This document shows, in pieces, positions 56,107 to 63,464 of a DNA stretch of 64,000 nt. Each line of letters begins with the position of its first letter. Positions within the stretch are counted from its first letter, which is position 1. Below the pieces are notes generated by a model. That model did no database searches. It was given only the letters and a program-made list of their open reading frames with translations, and had not been told where the DNA came from. This stretch comes from Kibdelosporangium banguiense (GTDB lineage: Bacteria > Actinomycetota > Actinomycetes > Mycobacteriales > Pseudonocardiaceae), in NCBI RefSeq assembly GCF_017876405.1, contig NZ_JAGINW010000001.1, forward strand, positions 8,569,203 to 8,633,202, written 5' to 3'. The position numbers and the translations under genes were made by a program.

Positions 56107-56892
56107 ATGGCGTCGCACGAGCGATGGAACGCCTTGCTGGAGATCATCGCGCGTGACGGGCGGCTGGAGGTCGAATCGGCGGCGGGCGAGCTGGACGTGT
56201 CCACCGCGACCATCCGCCGCGACCTCGACCGCCTGGCCCAGCAGCAGATGGTCACCCGCACCCGCGGCGGCGCCACCGCCAACAACGTCTCCTACGACCT
56301 GCCGCTGCGCTACAAGACCGCCCGGCACGCCACGGAGAAGGAACGCATCGCCCGCGCTGCCGCCGCGCTGATCAGGCCCGGCGCCGTGGTCGGCCTCAAC
56401 GGCGGGACCACCACCACCGAAGTCGCCCGCGCGCTCGCCACACGCGCAGACCTGCACGCGGGCGGCCCCGAAGCGGCACTCACAGTCGTGACCAACGCAC
56501 TGAACATCGCCAACGAACTGACCGTGCGCCAGCATGTCAAGATCGTGGTCACCGGCGGGGTCGTGCGCCCCCAGTCCTATGAACTGACCGGTCCGCTGGG
56601 CACCCTCGTGCTCGAACAGCTCACGCTGGACCACCTGTTCCTCGGCGTCGACGCGGTCAGCGCCGCCGCCGGGGCCACCGCGTACAACGAAGGCGAAGCC
56701 AGCATCAACCAGCTGATGGTCGCCCGCGGCCGGCAGGTGATCGTGGTCGCCGACTCCTCCAAACTCGGCCGGCACGCCTTCGCCCGCATCTGCGAGATCC
56801 GCCAGGTCGACGTGCTCATCACCGACTCCGGCGCCGAGCAGGCCGTGGTCGCGGAGTTCACCGACGCGGGCGTGCAGGTCATCCGGGCCTGA
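56107..56892 (+). CDS. DeoR/GlpR-family transcriptional regulator (AgaR-like)
   Basis: A 261-residue repressor of the DeoR family. GGAGGAAC lies a few bases before ATG 56107. The N-terminal helix-turn-helix is RWNALLEIIARDGRLEVESA, LDVSTATIRRDLDRLAQQ (~5-50). The C-terminal sugar-phosphate sensor shows GLNGGTTTTEVARAL (~98-112), VTGGVVRPQSYELTGPL and FLGVDAVSAAAG. It is divergent from the SIS-ROK-PfkB-aldolase operon and is almost certainly its local repressor, released by a sugar phosphate. Confidence 0.92.
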   Translation: MASHERWNALLEIIARDGRLEVESAAGELDVSTATIRRDLDRLAQQQMVTRTRGGATANNVSYDLPLRYKTARHATEKERIARAAAALIRPGAVVGLNGGTTTTEVARALATRADLHAGGPEAALTVVTNALNIANELTVRQHVKIVVTGGVVRPQSYELTGPLGTLVLEQLTLDHLFLGVDAVSAAAGATAYNEGEASINQLMVARGRQVIVVADSSKLGRHAFARICEIRQVDVLITDSGAEQAVVAEFTDAGVQVIRA

Positions 56893-56907
56893 GCCGACAA
56901 TCAGGCC

Positions 56908-57723
56908 GTGACCCGTGCGAGAGTGATCCGTGTGCTGATCGCCCTCGCCGCGGCCATCGTGCTGCTGTTCGGCGCGATCTGGCTGTTCCAGCGCAAACTC
57001 ATCTACCTGCCCGACACCTCACCCGTGCCGCCCGCGGGCGAGATCCTGCCCGGCGCCACCGACATCGTCCTGCGTACCAGCGACGGCCTCGACCTGGGCG
57101 CGTGGCTGGTGCCGCCCAGCGGGCCCGGCTCGTACGCGGTGGTCCTCGTGGCCAACGGCAACGCCGGCAACCGAGCCTCCCGCGCACCCCTGGCCGCGGC
57201 ACTGTCGCGAGCAGGACTGGCCGTGCTGCTGTTCGACTACCGCGGCTACGGCGGCAACTCCGGCAGCCCCAGCGAGGACGGCCTCGAACAGGACGCTCGC
57301 GCGGCACACCGCTACCTGACCGAGGATCTGCAGGTCCCGGCGTCACAGCTGATCTACTACGGCGAAAGCCTCGGCTCCGCGGTCGTCACCGAACTCGCCG
57401 TGGAGCACCCGCCCGCTGGCATGGTGCTCAGGTCACCATTCACCGATCTTGCCACCACCGGCCAGGAGCACTATCCCTTCCTGCCCGTACGCCTGATGCT
57501 CCGGGACACCTTCCCGGTCGCCGAGAACATCACCCGGGTCAAGGCACCCATCACCGTCGTGCTCGGCACCGCCGACAGCATCGTGCCGCCCGGGCAGAGC
57601 AGAGACGTCGCCAAAGCCGGATCGGCCAGGCTCGTGGAAATCCCGGGCGCCGACCACAACGACCGGATCCTGCTCGACGGACCCCAGCTGATCGACGCGG
57701 TCACCGCCCTGCTGCCGTCCTGA
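56908..57723 (+). CDS. Membrane-anchored alpha/beta hydrolase (BEM46-like)
   Basis: A 271-residue hydrolase with one N-terminal membrane helix (VLIALAAAIVLLFGAIWLF, ~9-27). The hydrolase domain has the nucleophile elbow YYGESLGSAVV (~151), the catalytic Asp in VVLGTADSIVPP and His in GADHNDRIL (~250). NGNAGNRASRAP supplies the oxyanion loop. This BEM46/YqkD-like group has no assigned physiological substrate. GTG 56908 lies 15 bases after the DeoR stop, so it may be co-transcribed with the regulator. Confidence 0.87.
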   Translation: MTRARVIRVLIALAAAIVLLFGAIWLFQRKLIYLPDTSPVPPAGEILPGATDIVLRTSDGLDLGAWLVPPSGPGSYAVVLVANGNAGNRASRAPLAAALSRAGLAVLLFDYRGYGGNSGSPSEDGLEQDARAAHRYLTEDLQVPASQLIYYGESLGSAVVTELAVEHPPAGMVLRSPFTDLATTGQEHYPFLPVRLMLRDTFPVAENITRVKAPITVVLGTADSIVPPGQSRDVAKAGSARLVEIPGADHNDRILLDGPQLIDAVTALLPS

Positions 57724-57731
57724 CCCGCCCC

Positions 57732-57761
57732 TCAAGATCCCGGGAAATCCTCCCGGCTTGA
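57732..57761. terminator. Hairpin terminator after the hydrolase gene
   Basis: TCAAG (57732-57736) pairs with CTTGA (57757-57761) and CCGGGA (57740-57745) with TCCCGG (57751-57756), forming a stem with a small bulge and a 5-base loop, nine bases past the stop. Confidence 0.65.
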
Positions 57762-57833
57762 TCAGTACGGAGTCCCTGGCCAGCGGGAACACTGTTTCTG
57801 CACCCTGGACGCACAGTCCAAGGGAGGAACACT

Positions 57834-58058
57834 GTGACACGGAACAAGATCGGCACCGCAGCGGTCGCGGGAGCACTGGCCATCGCAGGTCTGCTGGGCA
57901 CGGGAGGCACCGCACTGGCCGCCGGAGACCCGATCGGGCCGTTCAAGCAGTTGTCGGAATGCCTCAGCGCCGGCAACCACGGCATCGACGAAGGCTGGTG
58001 GACCGACTACGACTGTGAGGGCGAGCCGCCCGCGGTCTACCTCTACCCGGTCCACTGA
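57834..58058 (+). CDS. Small secreted protein, unknown function
   Basis: A 74-residue protein from GTG 57834, preceded by AAGGGAGGAAC. It has a signal peptide (NKIGTAAVAGALAIAGLLG, cut near ALA at ~27-29) and a ~45-residue mature part with two cysteines (SECLSAG and YDCEGEP), tryptophans, acidic residues and the ending AVYLYPVH. One disulfide is likely. It resembles no family I can name. Its last 16 bases overlap the end of the convergent WYL-regulator gene. Confidence 0.68.
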   Translation: MTRNKIGTAAVAGALAIAGLLGTGGTALAAGDPIGPFKQLSECLSAGNHGIDEGWWTDYDCEGEPPAVYLYPVH

Positions 58059-59008
58059 GCATCGAACGAGCCGGCCGCCCGGGCATACCGGGCGGCCAGC
58101 GCCCGCACCCGCTCCGCCAGTTCCGGCGGGCCGAGCACCTCGAAATCCACGTCCAGCAGGCCGATGTGGTGCGCCAGCATCACGGGCGAATCCGACCCCA
58201 CCAGCACCACACAACTGTCCTCATCAGAGGACTCCACACTGGCCACCGACGGCAACCGGCCTTCCAGCGAAGCCAACGGCGCCAGCAGCCGCACCCGGCC
58301 CGTATAGCGCCAGGTCGCCATCGTCGCGCCTCGCGTGACGTAGTCCGCGACCTCCGGGGCCTCGCGCGGCCGGAACCGCGGCCCGGTCGGTGTGCGCGGC
58401 GAGACCCGGTCCACCCGGAATGTCCGCCAGTCCGCGCGGTCGACGTCCCACGCGACCAGGTACCAGCGGCGGCCCGAGTTCACCAGCCGGTGCGGCTCCG
58501 CCACCCGCAGCGACGCCGTCCCGGAGTGATCGCGGTAGTCGAACCGCAGCCGCTCGTGATCCCGGCACGCCGCGGCGATCGTGGCCAGCACATCGGCGTC
58601 CACACGAGGGCCTGACGGCGGGACCGTCACGGTGTAGGTCTGTACCGCGTTGACCCGGCGCCGCAACCGCGAGGGCAGCATCTGCTCCACCTTCGCCAGC
58701 GCACGCACCGACGTCTCCTCGATCCCGTCGACCATTCCGCTGGCCGCCGTGCGCAACCCCACCGCCACCGCGACGGCTTCGTCGTCGTCCAGCAGCAATG
58801 GCGGCATCGACGCACCCACACCCAGCCGGTAGCCGCCCTGCACACCCGGTGTGGCCTCCACCGGATAACCCAGGCCCCGCAGCCGGTCCATGTCGTTGCG
58901 GATCGTGCGCGTCGTGACCTCCAGACGGCCGGCCAGTTCCGGGCCCGTCCAGTCACGACGGGACTGCAGCAAGGACAGCAACCTCAGCAACCGAGCCGAT
59001 GTCGTCAT
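58043..59008 (-). CDS. HTH-WYL transcriptional regulator (YafY type)
   Basis: A 321-residue regulator. ATG 59008 starts TTSARLLRLLSLLQSRRDWT, and the helix-turn-helix (LAGRLEVTTRTIRNDMDRL) fills ~1-60. The WYL domain (LRVAEPHRLVNSGRRWYLVA) spans ~140-220, followed by a WCX domain. The open frame extends upstream only as a shadow of the epoxide hydrolase. It is divergent from that hydrolase with a 63-base gap holding a 12-bp inverted repeat, so it very likely regulates the hydrolase and itself. Confidence 0.9.
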   Translation of the reverse strand: MTTSARLLRLLSLLQSRRDWTGPELAGRLEVTTRTIRNDMDRLRGLGYPVEATPGVQGGYRLGVGASMPPLLLDDDEAVAVAVGLRTAASGMVDGIEETSVRALAKVEQMLPSRLRRRVNAVQTYTVTVPPSGPRVDADVLATIAAACRDHERLRFDYRDHSGTASLRVAEPHRLVNSGRRWYLVAWDVDRADWRTFRVDRVSPRTPTGPRFRPREAPEVADYVTRGATMATWRYTGRVRLLAPLASLEGRLPSVASVESSDEDSCVVLVGSDSPVMLAHHIGLLDVDFEVLGPPELAERVRALAARYARAAGSFDAQWTG

Positions 59009-59024
59009 GACAAGAATCCTCCCA

Positions 59025-59055
59025 CCGATTGCGGAACGATCCTTTCCGCAATCGG
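59025..59055. promoter_or_regulatory. 12-bp inverted repeat operator between WYL regulator and epoxide hydrolase
   Basis: CCGATTGCGGAA (59025-59036) and TTCCGCAATCGG (59044-59055) are exact inverted repeats with a 7-base spacer, centred in the 63-base gap between divergent start codons at 59008 and 59072. Size, symmetry and position point to the binding site of the WYL regulator; binding would block both promoters. Confidence 0.8.
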
Positions 59056-59071
59056 CTCTAGCGTTGGTGCC

Positions 59072-60184
59072 ATGACGATCACCGAGTTCCGCGCCGAGAT
59101 CCCGCAGTCCGAACTGGACGACCTGGCACTGCGCCTGAGCATGACCCGCTGGCCGAACGAGCTGCCCGGCACCGGCTGGACCCGCGGCGTCCCGCTGGAC
59201 TACCTCAAGGAGCTCGCCGACTACTGGCGCACCGAATTCGACTGGCGCGCCCAGGAAGCCAGGCTCAACGAGTTCCCGCAGTACATCACCGAGATCGACG
59301 GCCAGCGCATCCACTTCCTGCACGTACGCTCGGCCAGCCAGAACGCCACCCCGCTGCTGGTCCTGCACGGCTGGCCCGGCTCGGTGCTGGACTTCCTGGA
59401 GATCATCAAGCCGCTCAGCGCGGACTTCCACCTGGTGATCCCGTCGCTGCCCGGCTTCGGCTTCTCCACCCCGCTCAGCCGCACCGGCTGGGACACCCAG
59501 CGCACCTCCGCCGCATTCGCCGAACTCATGCAGCGCCTGGGCTACGAGCGCTACGGCATCCAGGCCCACGACGCGGGCGCCGGCATCGCCGCGAGCATGA
59601 TGGGAACCTACGGCACACACGTCGTGGGCGTGCACATGAACGGTCCCGGGCCGTTCCCCTTCGCCGGACCCGTGGCCCTGGACGGACTGACCGGCAAAGA
59701 CCTCGACCGCGCCGAGCGGTTCAACGGGTTCGCCACCCGCGGCCTGGGCTACCTGCACCTGCAGACCACCCGGCCGCAGACCCTCGGCTACTCACTCACC
59801 GACTCACCGGCCGGCCAGCTGGCATGGATCGTGGAGAAGTTCCAGGAGTGGACCGACCCCGCCGTGGCCTTGCCCGACGACGCCGTCGGCCGCGACGCCC
59901 TGCTCGCGGAGGTCAGCCTCTACTGGTTCACCGGCAGCGGCGCCTCCTCGGCACAGTTCGTCTACGAGGCATTCAACGCCGAGATGGCCTGGAGCGGCGG
60001 CGACGGTCCATTCGTGCCTGTCGGGTTCGCGGTGTTCGCCGGTGACTACGGAGTCAAGTCGCTGACCCCAGGCGGCGAGTACGTCGCACACTGGACCGAA
60101 TACGACCGCGGCGGCCACTTCCCGGCCATGGAGGCCCCCGACCTGCTCGTCGCCGACATCCAGTCGTTTTTCGGCTCCCTCTGA
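59072..60184 (+). CDS. Epoxide hydrolase family protein
   Basis: A 370-residue alpha/beta hydrolase with the N-terminal EHN domain (~3-110: FRAEIPQSELDDLALRLSMT, GVPLDYLKELADYWRTEFDW). The oxyanion motif is HGWPGSVLDF (~100). The nucleophile Asp ~167 is in IQAHDAGAG, where most relatives have GGDWG. Tyr residues of the cap (SLYWFTGS) and the late acidic and His residues (EYDRGGHFPAMEAPD) complete the active site. It opens epoxides to diols; the natural substrate is unknown. It starts 17 bases after the palindromic operator, so control by the divergent WYL protein is likely. Confidence 0.9.
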   Translation: MTITEFRAEIPQSELDDLALRLSMTRWPNELPGTGWTRGVPLDYLKELADYWRTEFDWRAQEARLNEFPQYITEIDGQRIHFLHVRSASQNATPLLVLHGWPGSVLDFLEIIKPLSADFHLVIPSLPGFGFSTPLSRTGWDTQRTSAAFAELMQRLGYERYGIQAHDAGAGIAASMMGTYGTHVVGVHMNGPGPFPFAGPVALDGLTGKDLDRAERFNGFATRGLGYLHLQTTRPQTLGYSLTDSPAGQLAWIVEKFQEWTDPAVALPDDAVGRDALLAEVSLYWFTGSGASSAQFVYEAFNAEMAWSGGDGPFVPVGFAVFAGDYGVKSLTPGGEYVAHWTEYDRGGHFPAMEAPDLLVADIQSFFGSL

Positions 60185-60235
60185 CCGGCCACGGCCGGGA
60201 TCATGATCCCGAAAGGGACCATGAGGGGGAAACGA

Positions 60236-60799
60236 GTGCACCACCCTGCCTACGACCTGGCCGACCAGGCCTACGACCACTACTTCCCCTACGGAATCCC
60301 GCTGGCGAGATTCTGGCCCCACTACCAGGACGTCCGGGGGCGTCGGCGGGACGGCTCCAAGATCGGCGCCCACAGCATCCTGTGGGGCATCCGGCAGCTG
60401 TTCTGGGGCAGCCGCGCCGTGGGGGTGTTCACGGTATCGCTCATCACGCTGGAGATCGGCAGCGTGGTGTCGCATCGCCGTGACATCGTCCGCGGCAAGG
60501 CCAAGTCGCACGCGGTGGCGTTCGCCGACGCCTGCCGCAACCACTGGACGACAACACCGTGGCTGCTGTGGTCCGACAGCCTGGCCGTACTCGTCACAGT
60601 CACCGGCAGGCGACGCCCCAAACTCAACCGGCTGTGGTCCGGCCAGGACGAGGCCTACCCGGCCATCAACATCCACACCGGGGAGCTGACCTGGCCGGAC
60701 GGCTCATCACTGCAACTGGACCTCACCAACGAGAAGCGCAAGAGGCGCCTCTCGCACCAGCACGACGACCCTGAACCGGAAGGTGAGGATGAGTCCTGA
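60236..60799 (+). CDS. Hypothetical protein, unknown function
   Basis: A 187-residue protein from GTG 60236, chosen because AGGGGGA lies 6 bases upstream; ATG 60203 and 60221 are in frame. It begins HHPAYDLADQAYDHYFPYG. A moderately hydrophobic segment (AVGVFTVSLITLEIG) could be one membrane helix or a buried strand, and the C-terminus is highly charged (NEKRKRRLSHQHDDPEPEGE). No family recognised. Coding potential is good (GC-rich third positions), and it ends 7 bases before the convergent VOC gene. Confidence 0.68.
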   Translation: MHHPAYDLADQAYDHYFPYGIPLARFWPHYQDVRGRRRDGSKIGAHSILWGIRQLFWGSRAVGVFTVSLITLEIGSVVSHRRDIVRGKAKSHAVAFADACRNHWTTTPWLLWSDSLAVLVTVTGRRRPKLNRLWSGQDEAYPAINIHTGELTWPDGSSLQLDLTNEKRKRRLSHQHDDPEPEGEDES

Positions 60800-60805
60800 C
60801 CCGTG

Positions 60806-61198
60806 TCAGAGCGCGCAGTACAGGTCCACGCCGTTGCCGTCCGGGTCGTGCAGCACCGCGTAGCGCTGACCCCAGAACGCGTCCCACGGCTTCATCTCGC
60901 CGTGATGGCCGAGGTCGACCAGTTCCTGGTACAACGTGTCGACCTCGGCTGGGCTGTCCAGCTCGAACGCCAGCGACATGCCGTCGTTGCCGTGCCCGTG
61001 GCGCTGGAAGCCTGGCATGAACGACCTGATGGTCGCCTCGGTGTCCCAGGTCAGTTTCATCCCGCCCGCCAGCACAGCCTCAACGTGCGGTTCACCGTCG
61101 GCCCCGGCCGGCACATCCAGGCCGAGGCGACGGTAGAACGCCAGCGAGCGGCCCATGTCCTGGACCACGATTCCAACCACATTCAACCGAACTGTCAT
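60806..61198 (-). CDS. VOC (glyoxalase/bleomycin-resistance) family protein
   Basis: A 130-residue protein with two beta-alpha-beta-beta-beta modules of the vicinal-oxygen-chelate fold: VVGIVVQDMGRSLAFYRRLG at the start and FWGQRYAVLHDPDGNGVDLY at the end. Metal ligand candidates are the acidic and His residues at each module end. Members include glyoxalases, dioxygenases and drug-binding resistance proteins, so the role is undefined. ATG 61198. Confidence 0.88.
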   Translation of the reverse strand: MTVRLNVVGIVVQDMGRSLAFYRRLGLDVPAGADGEPHVEAVLAGGMKLTWDTEATIRSFMPGFQRHGHGNDGMSLAFELDSPAEVDTLYQELVDLGHHGEMKPWDAFWGQRYAVLHDPDGNGVDLYCAL

Positions 61199-61250
61199 AC
61201 CCGCGACGCTAGGACAGGCCCACCAGGACGGTCTTGAACGAATCGGACCT

Positions 61251-63047
61251 CTATTCCACTGTGACGCTCTTGGCGAGGTTGCGGGGCTTGTCGATGTCGC
61301 GGCCCAGCGCGGCGGCCACGTGGTAGGCCAGCATCTGCAACGGGATGGTCAGCAGGATCGGGTCCAGCTCCGGCTCGTTGCGCGGCACCTGGATCACCGC
61401 GTCGGCCAGGCCCTCGGGCAAGGACGCGTTGGTCACCGCGATCACCGGGCCACCGCGGGCCTTGATCTGCTCGATCGTGCCGATGTTCTTGGCCAGCAAC
61501 TCGTCCTGCGGCACGACCACCACCGACGGCATCTGCGCATCGATCAACGCCAGCGGCCCGTGCTTGAGCTCCGCGGCCTGATAGGCCTCGGCGTGCACGT
61601 AGGAGATCTCCTTGAGCTTCTGCGCGCCCTCCCGCGCCACCGGCCAGCCACGCACCCGGCCGATGAAGAACATGTGCTGCGCCTGGGCGTACTTGCTCGC
61701 GATCGCCGCGACCTCGTCATCGGCCTCCAGGATCGACGCGATCTGGTCCGGCAACGCCTGCAACGCCGTCACCAGCCGCGACCCGTGCGCCGCCGACAGG
61801 TCCCGCACCCGGCCCAGCAGCAGCGCCAGCATCGCGAAGGACACCGTCATGTTCGTGAACGCCTTGGTCGAGGCGACCGACACCTCCGGCCCGGCGTGCA
61901 GGAACACCCCGCTGCCGCACTCACGGGCCACCGCGCTGCCGACCACGTTCACCGCGCCGATGACGTTGCCGCCCTTACGTTTGAGCTCCTGCACCGCGGC
62001 CAGCGTGTCCAGCGTCTCGCCGGACTGGCTGATCGCCACGTACAACGTGTCGGAATCCACCACCGGGTTGCGGTAGCGGAACTCCGAGGCCGGTTCGGCG
62101 TCCGCCGGGATCCGCGCCAGCTCCTCCACCAGGTTCGCGCCGATCTGACCCGCGTAATAAGCCGTGCCGCAGCCCAGGAACTTCACCCGCCGCACATCCC
62201 GCAGATCCCGCGGGTCCAGCCGCAGCCCGCCCAGGTGCGCGGTGGCGAACCGGGAGTCCAGCCGGCCCCGCAGCGCCCGGCGCACCGCCTCGGGCTGCTC
62301 GGCCATCTCCTTGCGCATGAAGTCGGTGAACTCACCCAGCTGGTAGTCCTCGTCGGCCAGCTCCACGGTCTCCTCACGGCCCGTGGTCTGGAAGTCCCCG
62401 GCCCGGACCGTCGCGATCTCGCCGTCCTCCAGGTACACCACCCGCTGCGTGTGACGCACCAGCGCCGCGACGTCCGAGGCGATGAACATCTCGCCCTCGC
62501 CGACGCCCAGGACGATCGGGCTGCCGTTACGCGCGACCACCAGCTCGGTCGGACGGCGCGCGTCCAGCACGACCAGCCCGTAGGTGCCCTCCACCCCGCG
62601 CAGCGCCGCCCGCACGGCCTCCTCGAGCGTCTCGTGCGACTCCGCGGCCGCCGCGATCAGATGCGAGAGCGCCTCGGTGTCGGTCTCCGAGACCAGCGTG
62701 ACCCCCGAGGCCTGCAGCTTCGCGCGCAGCTCGTCGGAGTTCTCCACGATCCCGTTGTGCACCACCGCGAACCGGCCCGAGGTGTCGGTATGCGGGTGGG
62801 CGTTGACGTCGGTGACCTCACCGTGCGTGGCCCACCGGGTGTGCGCGATACCCACCACGCCCGGCGCCTTGCCGACCTGCTCGCGCAGCTCACGCACCCG
62901 TACCGCGGCCTTGTGCACCTTCAGCCGGCCCCGGTGCACCAACGCCACCCCAGCCGAGTCGTACCCGCGGTACTCCAGCCGATGCAGTCCCTCCAGCAAC
63001 ACCGGAACAGCGTCCCGATGACCCACATAGCCGACGATCCCGCACAT
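61251..63047 (-). CDS. glmS: Glutamine-fructose-6-phosphate aminotransferase (isomerising)
   Basis: A 598-residue GlmS, the first enzyme of UDP-GlcNAc and peptidoglycan precursor synthesis; it transfers ammonia from glutamine to fructose-6-phosphate. The N-terminal glutaminase starts MCGIVGYVGH with nucleophile Cys2 and contains TRWATHG and HNGIVENSDELR (~1-215). Two SIS domains follow (~280-590) with FLGCGTAYYAGQ, ISQSGETLDTLAA and VASTKAFTNMTV, and the protein ends in the standard PRNLAKSVTVE. The motif set is complete. A small gene (63062-63322) begins upstream and probably shares its transcript. No glmS ribozyme-like leader is seen. Confidence 0.97.
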   Translation of the reverse strand: MCGIVGYVGHRDAVPVLLEGLHRLEYRGYDSAGVALVHRGRLKVHKAAVRVRELREQVGKAPGVVGIAHTRWATHGEVTDVNAHPHTDTSGRFAVVHNGIVENSDELRAKLQASGVTLVSETDTEALSHLIAAAAESHETLEEAVRAALRGVEGTYGLVVLDARRPTELVVARNGSPIVLGVGEGEMFIASDVAALVRHTQRVVYLEDGEIATVRAGDFQTTGREETVELADEDYQLGEFTDFMRKEMAEQPEAVRRALRGRLDSRFATAHLGGLRLDPRDLRDVRRVKFLGCGTAYYAGQIGANLVEELARIPADAEPASEFRYRNPVVDSDTLYVAISQSGETLDTLAAVQELKRKGGNVIGAVNVVGSAVARECGSGVFLHAGPEVSVASTKAFTNMTVSFAMLALLLGRVRDLSAAHGSRLVTALQALPDQIASILEADDEVAAIASKYAQAQHMFFIGRVRGWPVAREGAQKLKEISYVHAEAYQAAELKHGPLALIDAQMPSVVVVPQDELLAKNIGTIEQIKARGGPVIAVTNASLPEGLADAVIQVPRNEPELDPILLTIPLQMLAYHVAAALGRDIDKPRNLAKSVTVE

Positions 63048-63061
63048 AGAACTCTCCCCTT

Positions 63062-63322
63062 TCAGCCGTACACGATCCGCCGCAGCTGACGCTCCGACAG
63101 CTGCGGCGCCATCACCCGCCGCTGCGCCAGCTCGGCCGCGATCACCGGCCAGATACTGGCGTTGCCCATGTGCCTGCGTCGCAGCTCGGCATGCCGCCGC
63201 CGGACGAACTGCTCAGCCGTCTCGCCGAAGTACGCGATCACATCGGCCACCAGCCTCGCCGCTGTCTCCGGGGCCAGCCCGGTCGACGCCACCACGTGCA
63301 GGACAAGCTCGCTGTGCGCCAT
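63062..63322 (-). CDS. Small conserved-looking protein upstream of glmS
   Basis: An 86-residue soluble protein from ATG 63322, all helical by appearance: LVLHVVASTGLAPETAARLV, VIAYFGETAEQFVRRRHAEL, then IWPVIAAELAQRRV and SERQLRRIVYG. It has no transmembrane or metal motif. Only 14 bases separate it from glmS, so they are likely one operon, and it might modulate wall-precursor supply; I do not recognise a family. Confidence 0.7.
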   Translation of the reverse strand: MAHSELVLHVVASTGLAPETAARLVADVIAYFGETAEQFVRRRHAELRRRHMGNASIWPVIAAELAQRRVMAPQLSERQLRRIVYG

Positions 63323-63360
63323 GGCGCTTGAGCCTGACACCCCAACCACCCCGAACTCAA

Positions 63361-63388
63361 CTTCTGTGCCCGGAATCGGGCACAGAAG
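63361..63388. promoter_or_regulatory. 12-bp perfect inverted repeat in the glmS/methyltransferase divergent gap
   Basis: CTTCTGTGCCCG (63361-63372) and CGGGCACAGAAG (63377-63388) are exact inverted repeats around GAAT, 39 bases upstream of the small gene before glmS and 77 bases upstream of the divergent methyltransferase. Likely an operator or a leader hairpin of the glmS operon. Confidence 0.6.
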
Positions 63389-63464
63389 CGACGTTACTCA
63401 CGACCGAGTGAACTTCACCCGCTGTGCTGGCCCCCGGTCACTGTGGGTGCGCACCATCGACGCC

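Noticed and set aside
63048..63061. glmS ribozyme or riboswitch before glmS
   Set aside because: Only 14 bases separate glmS from the upstream gene, and the glmS ribozyme is a Firmicutes feature; nothing similar seen.
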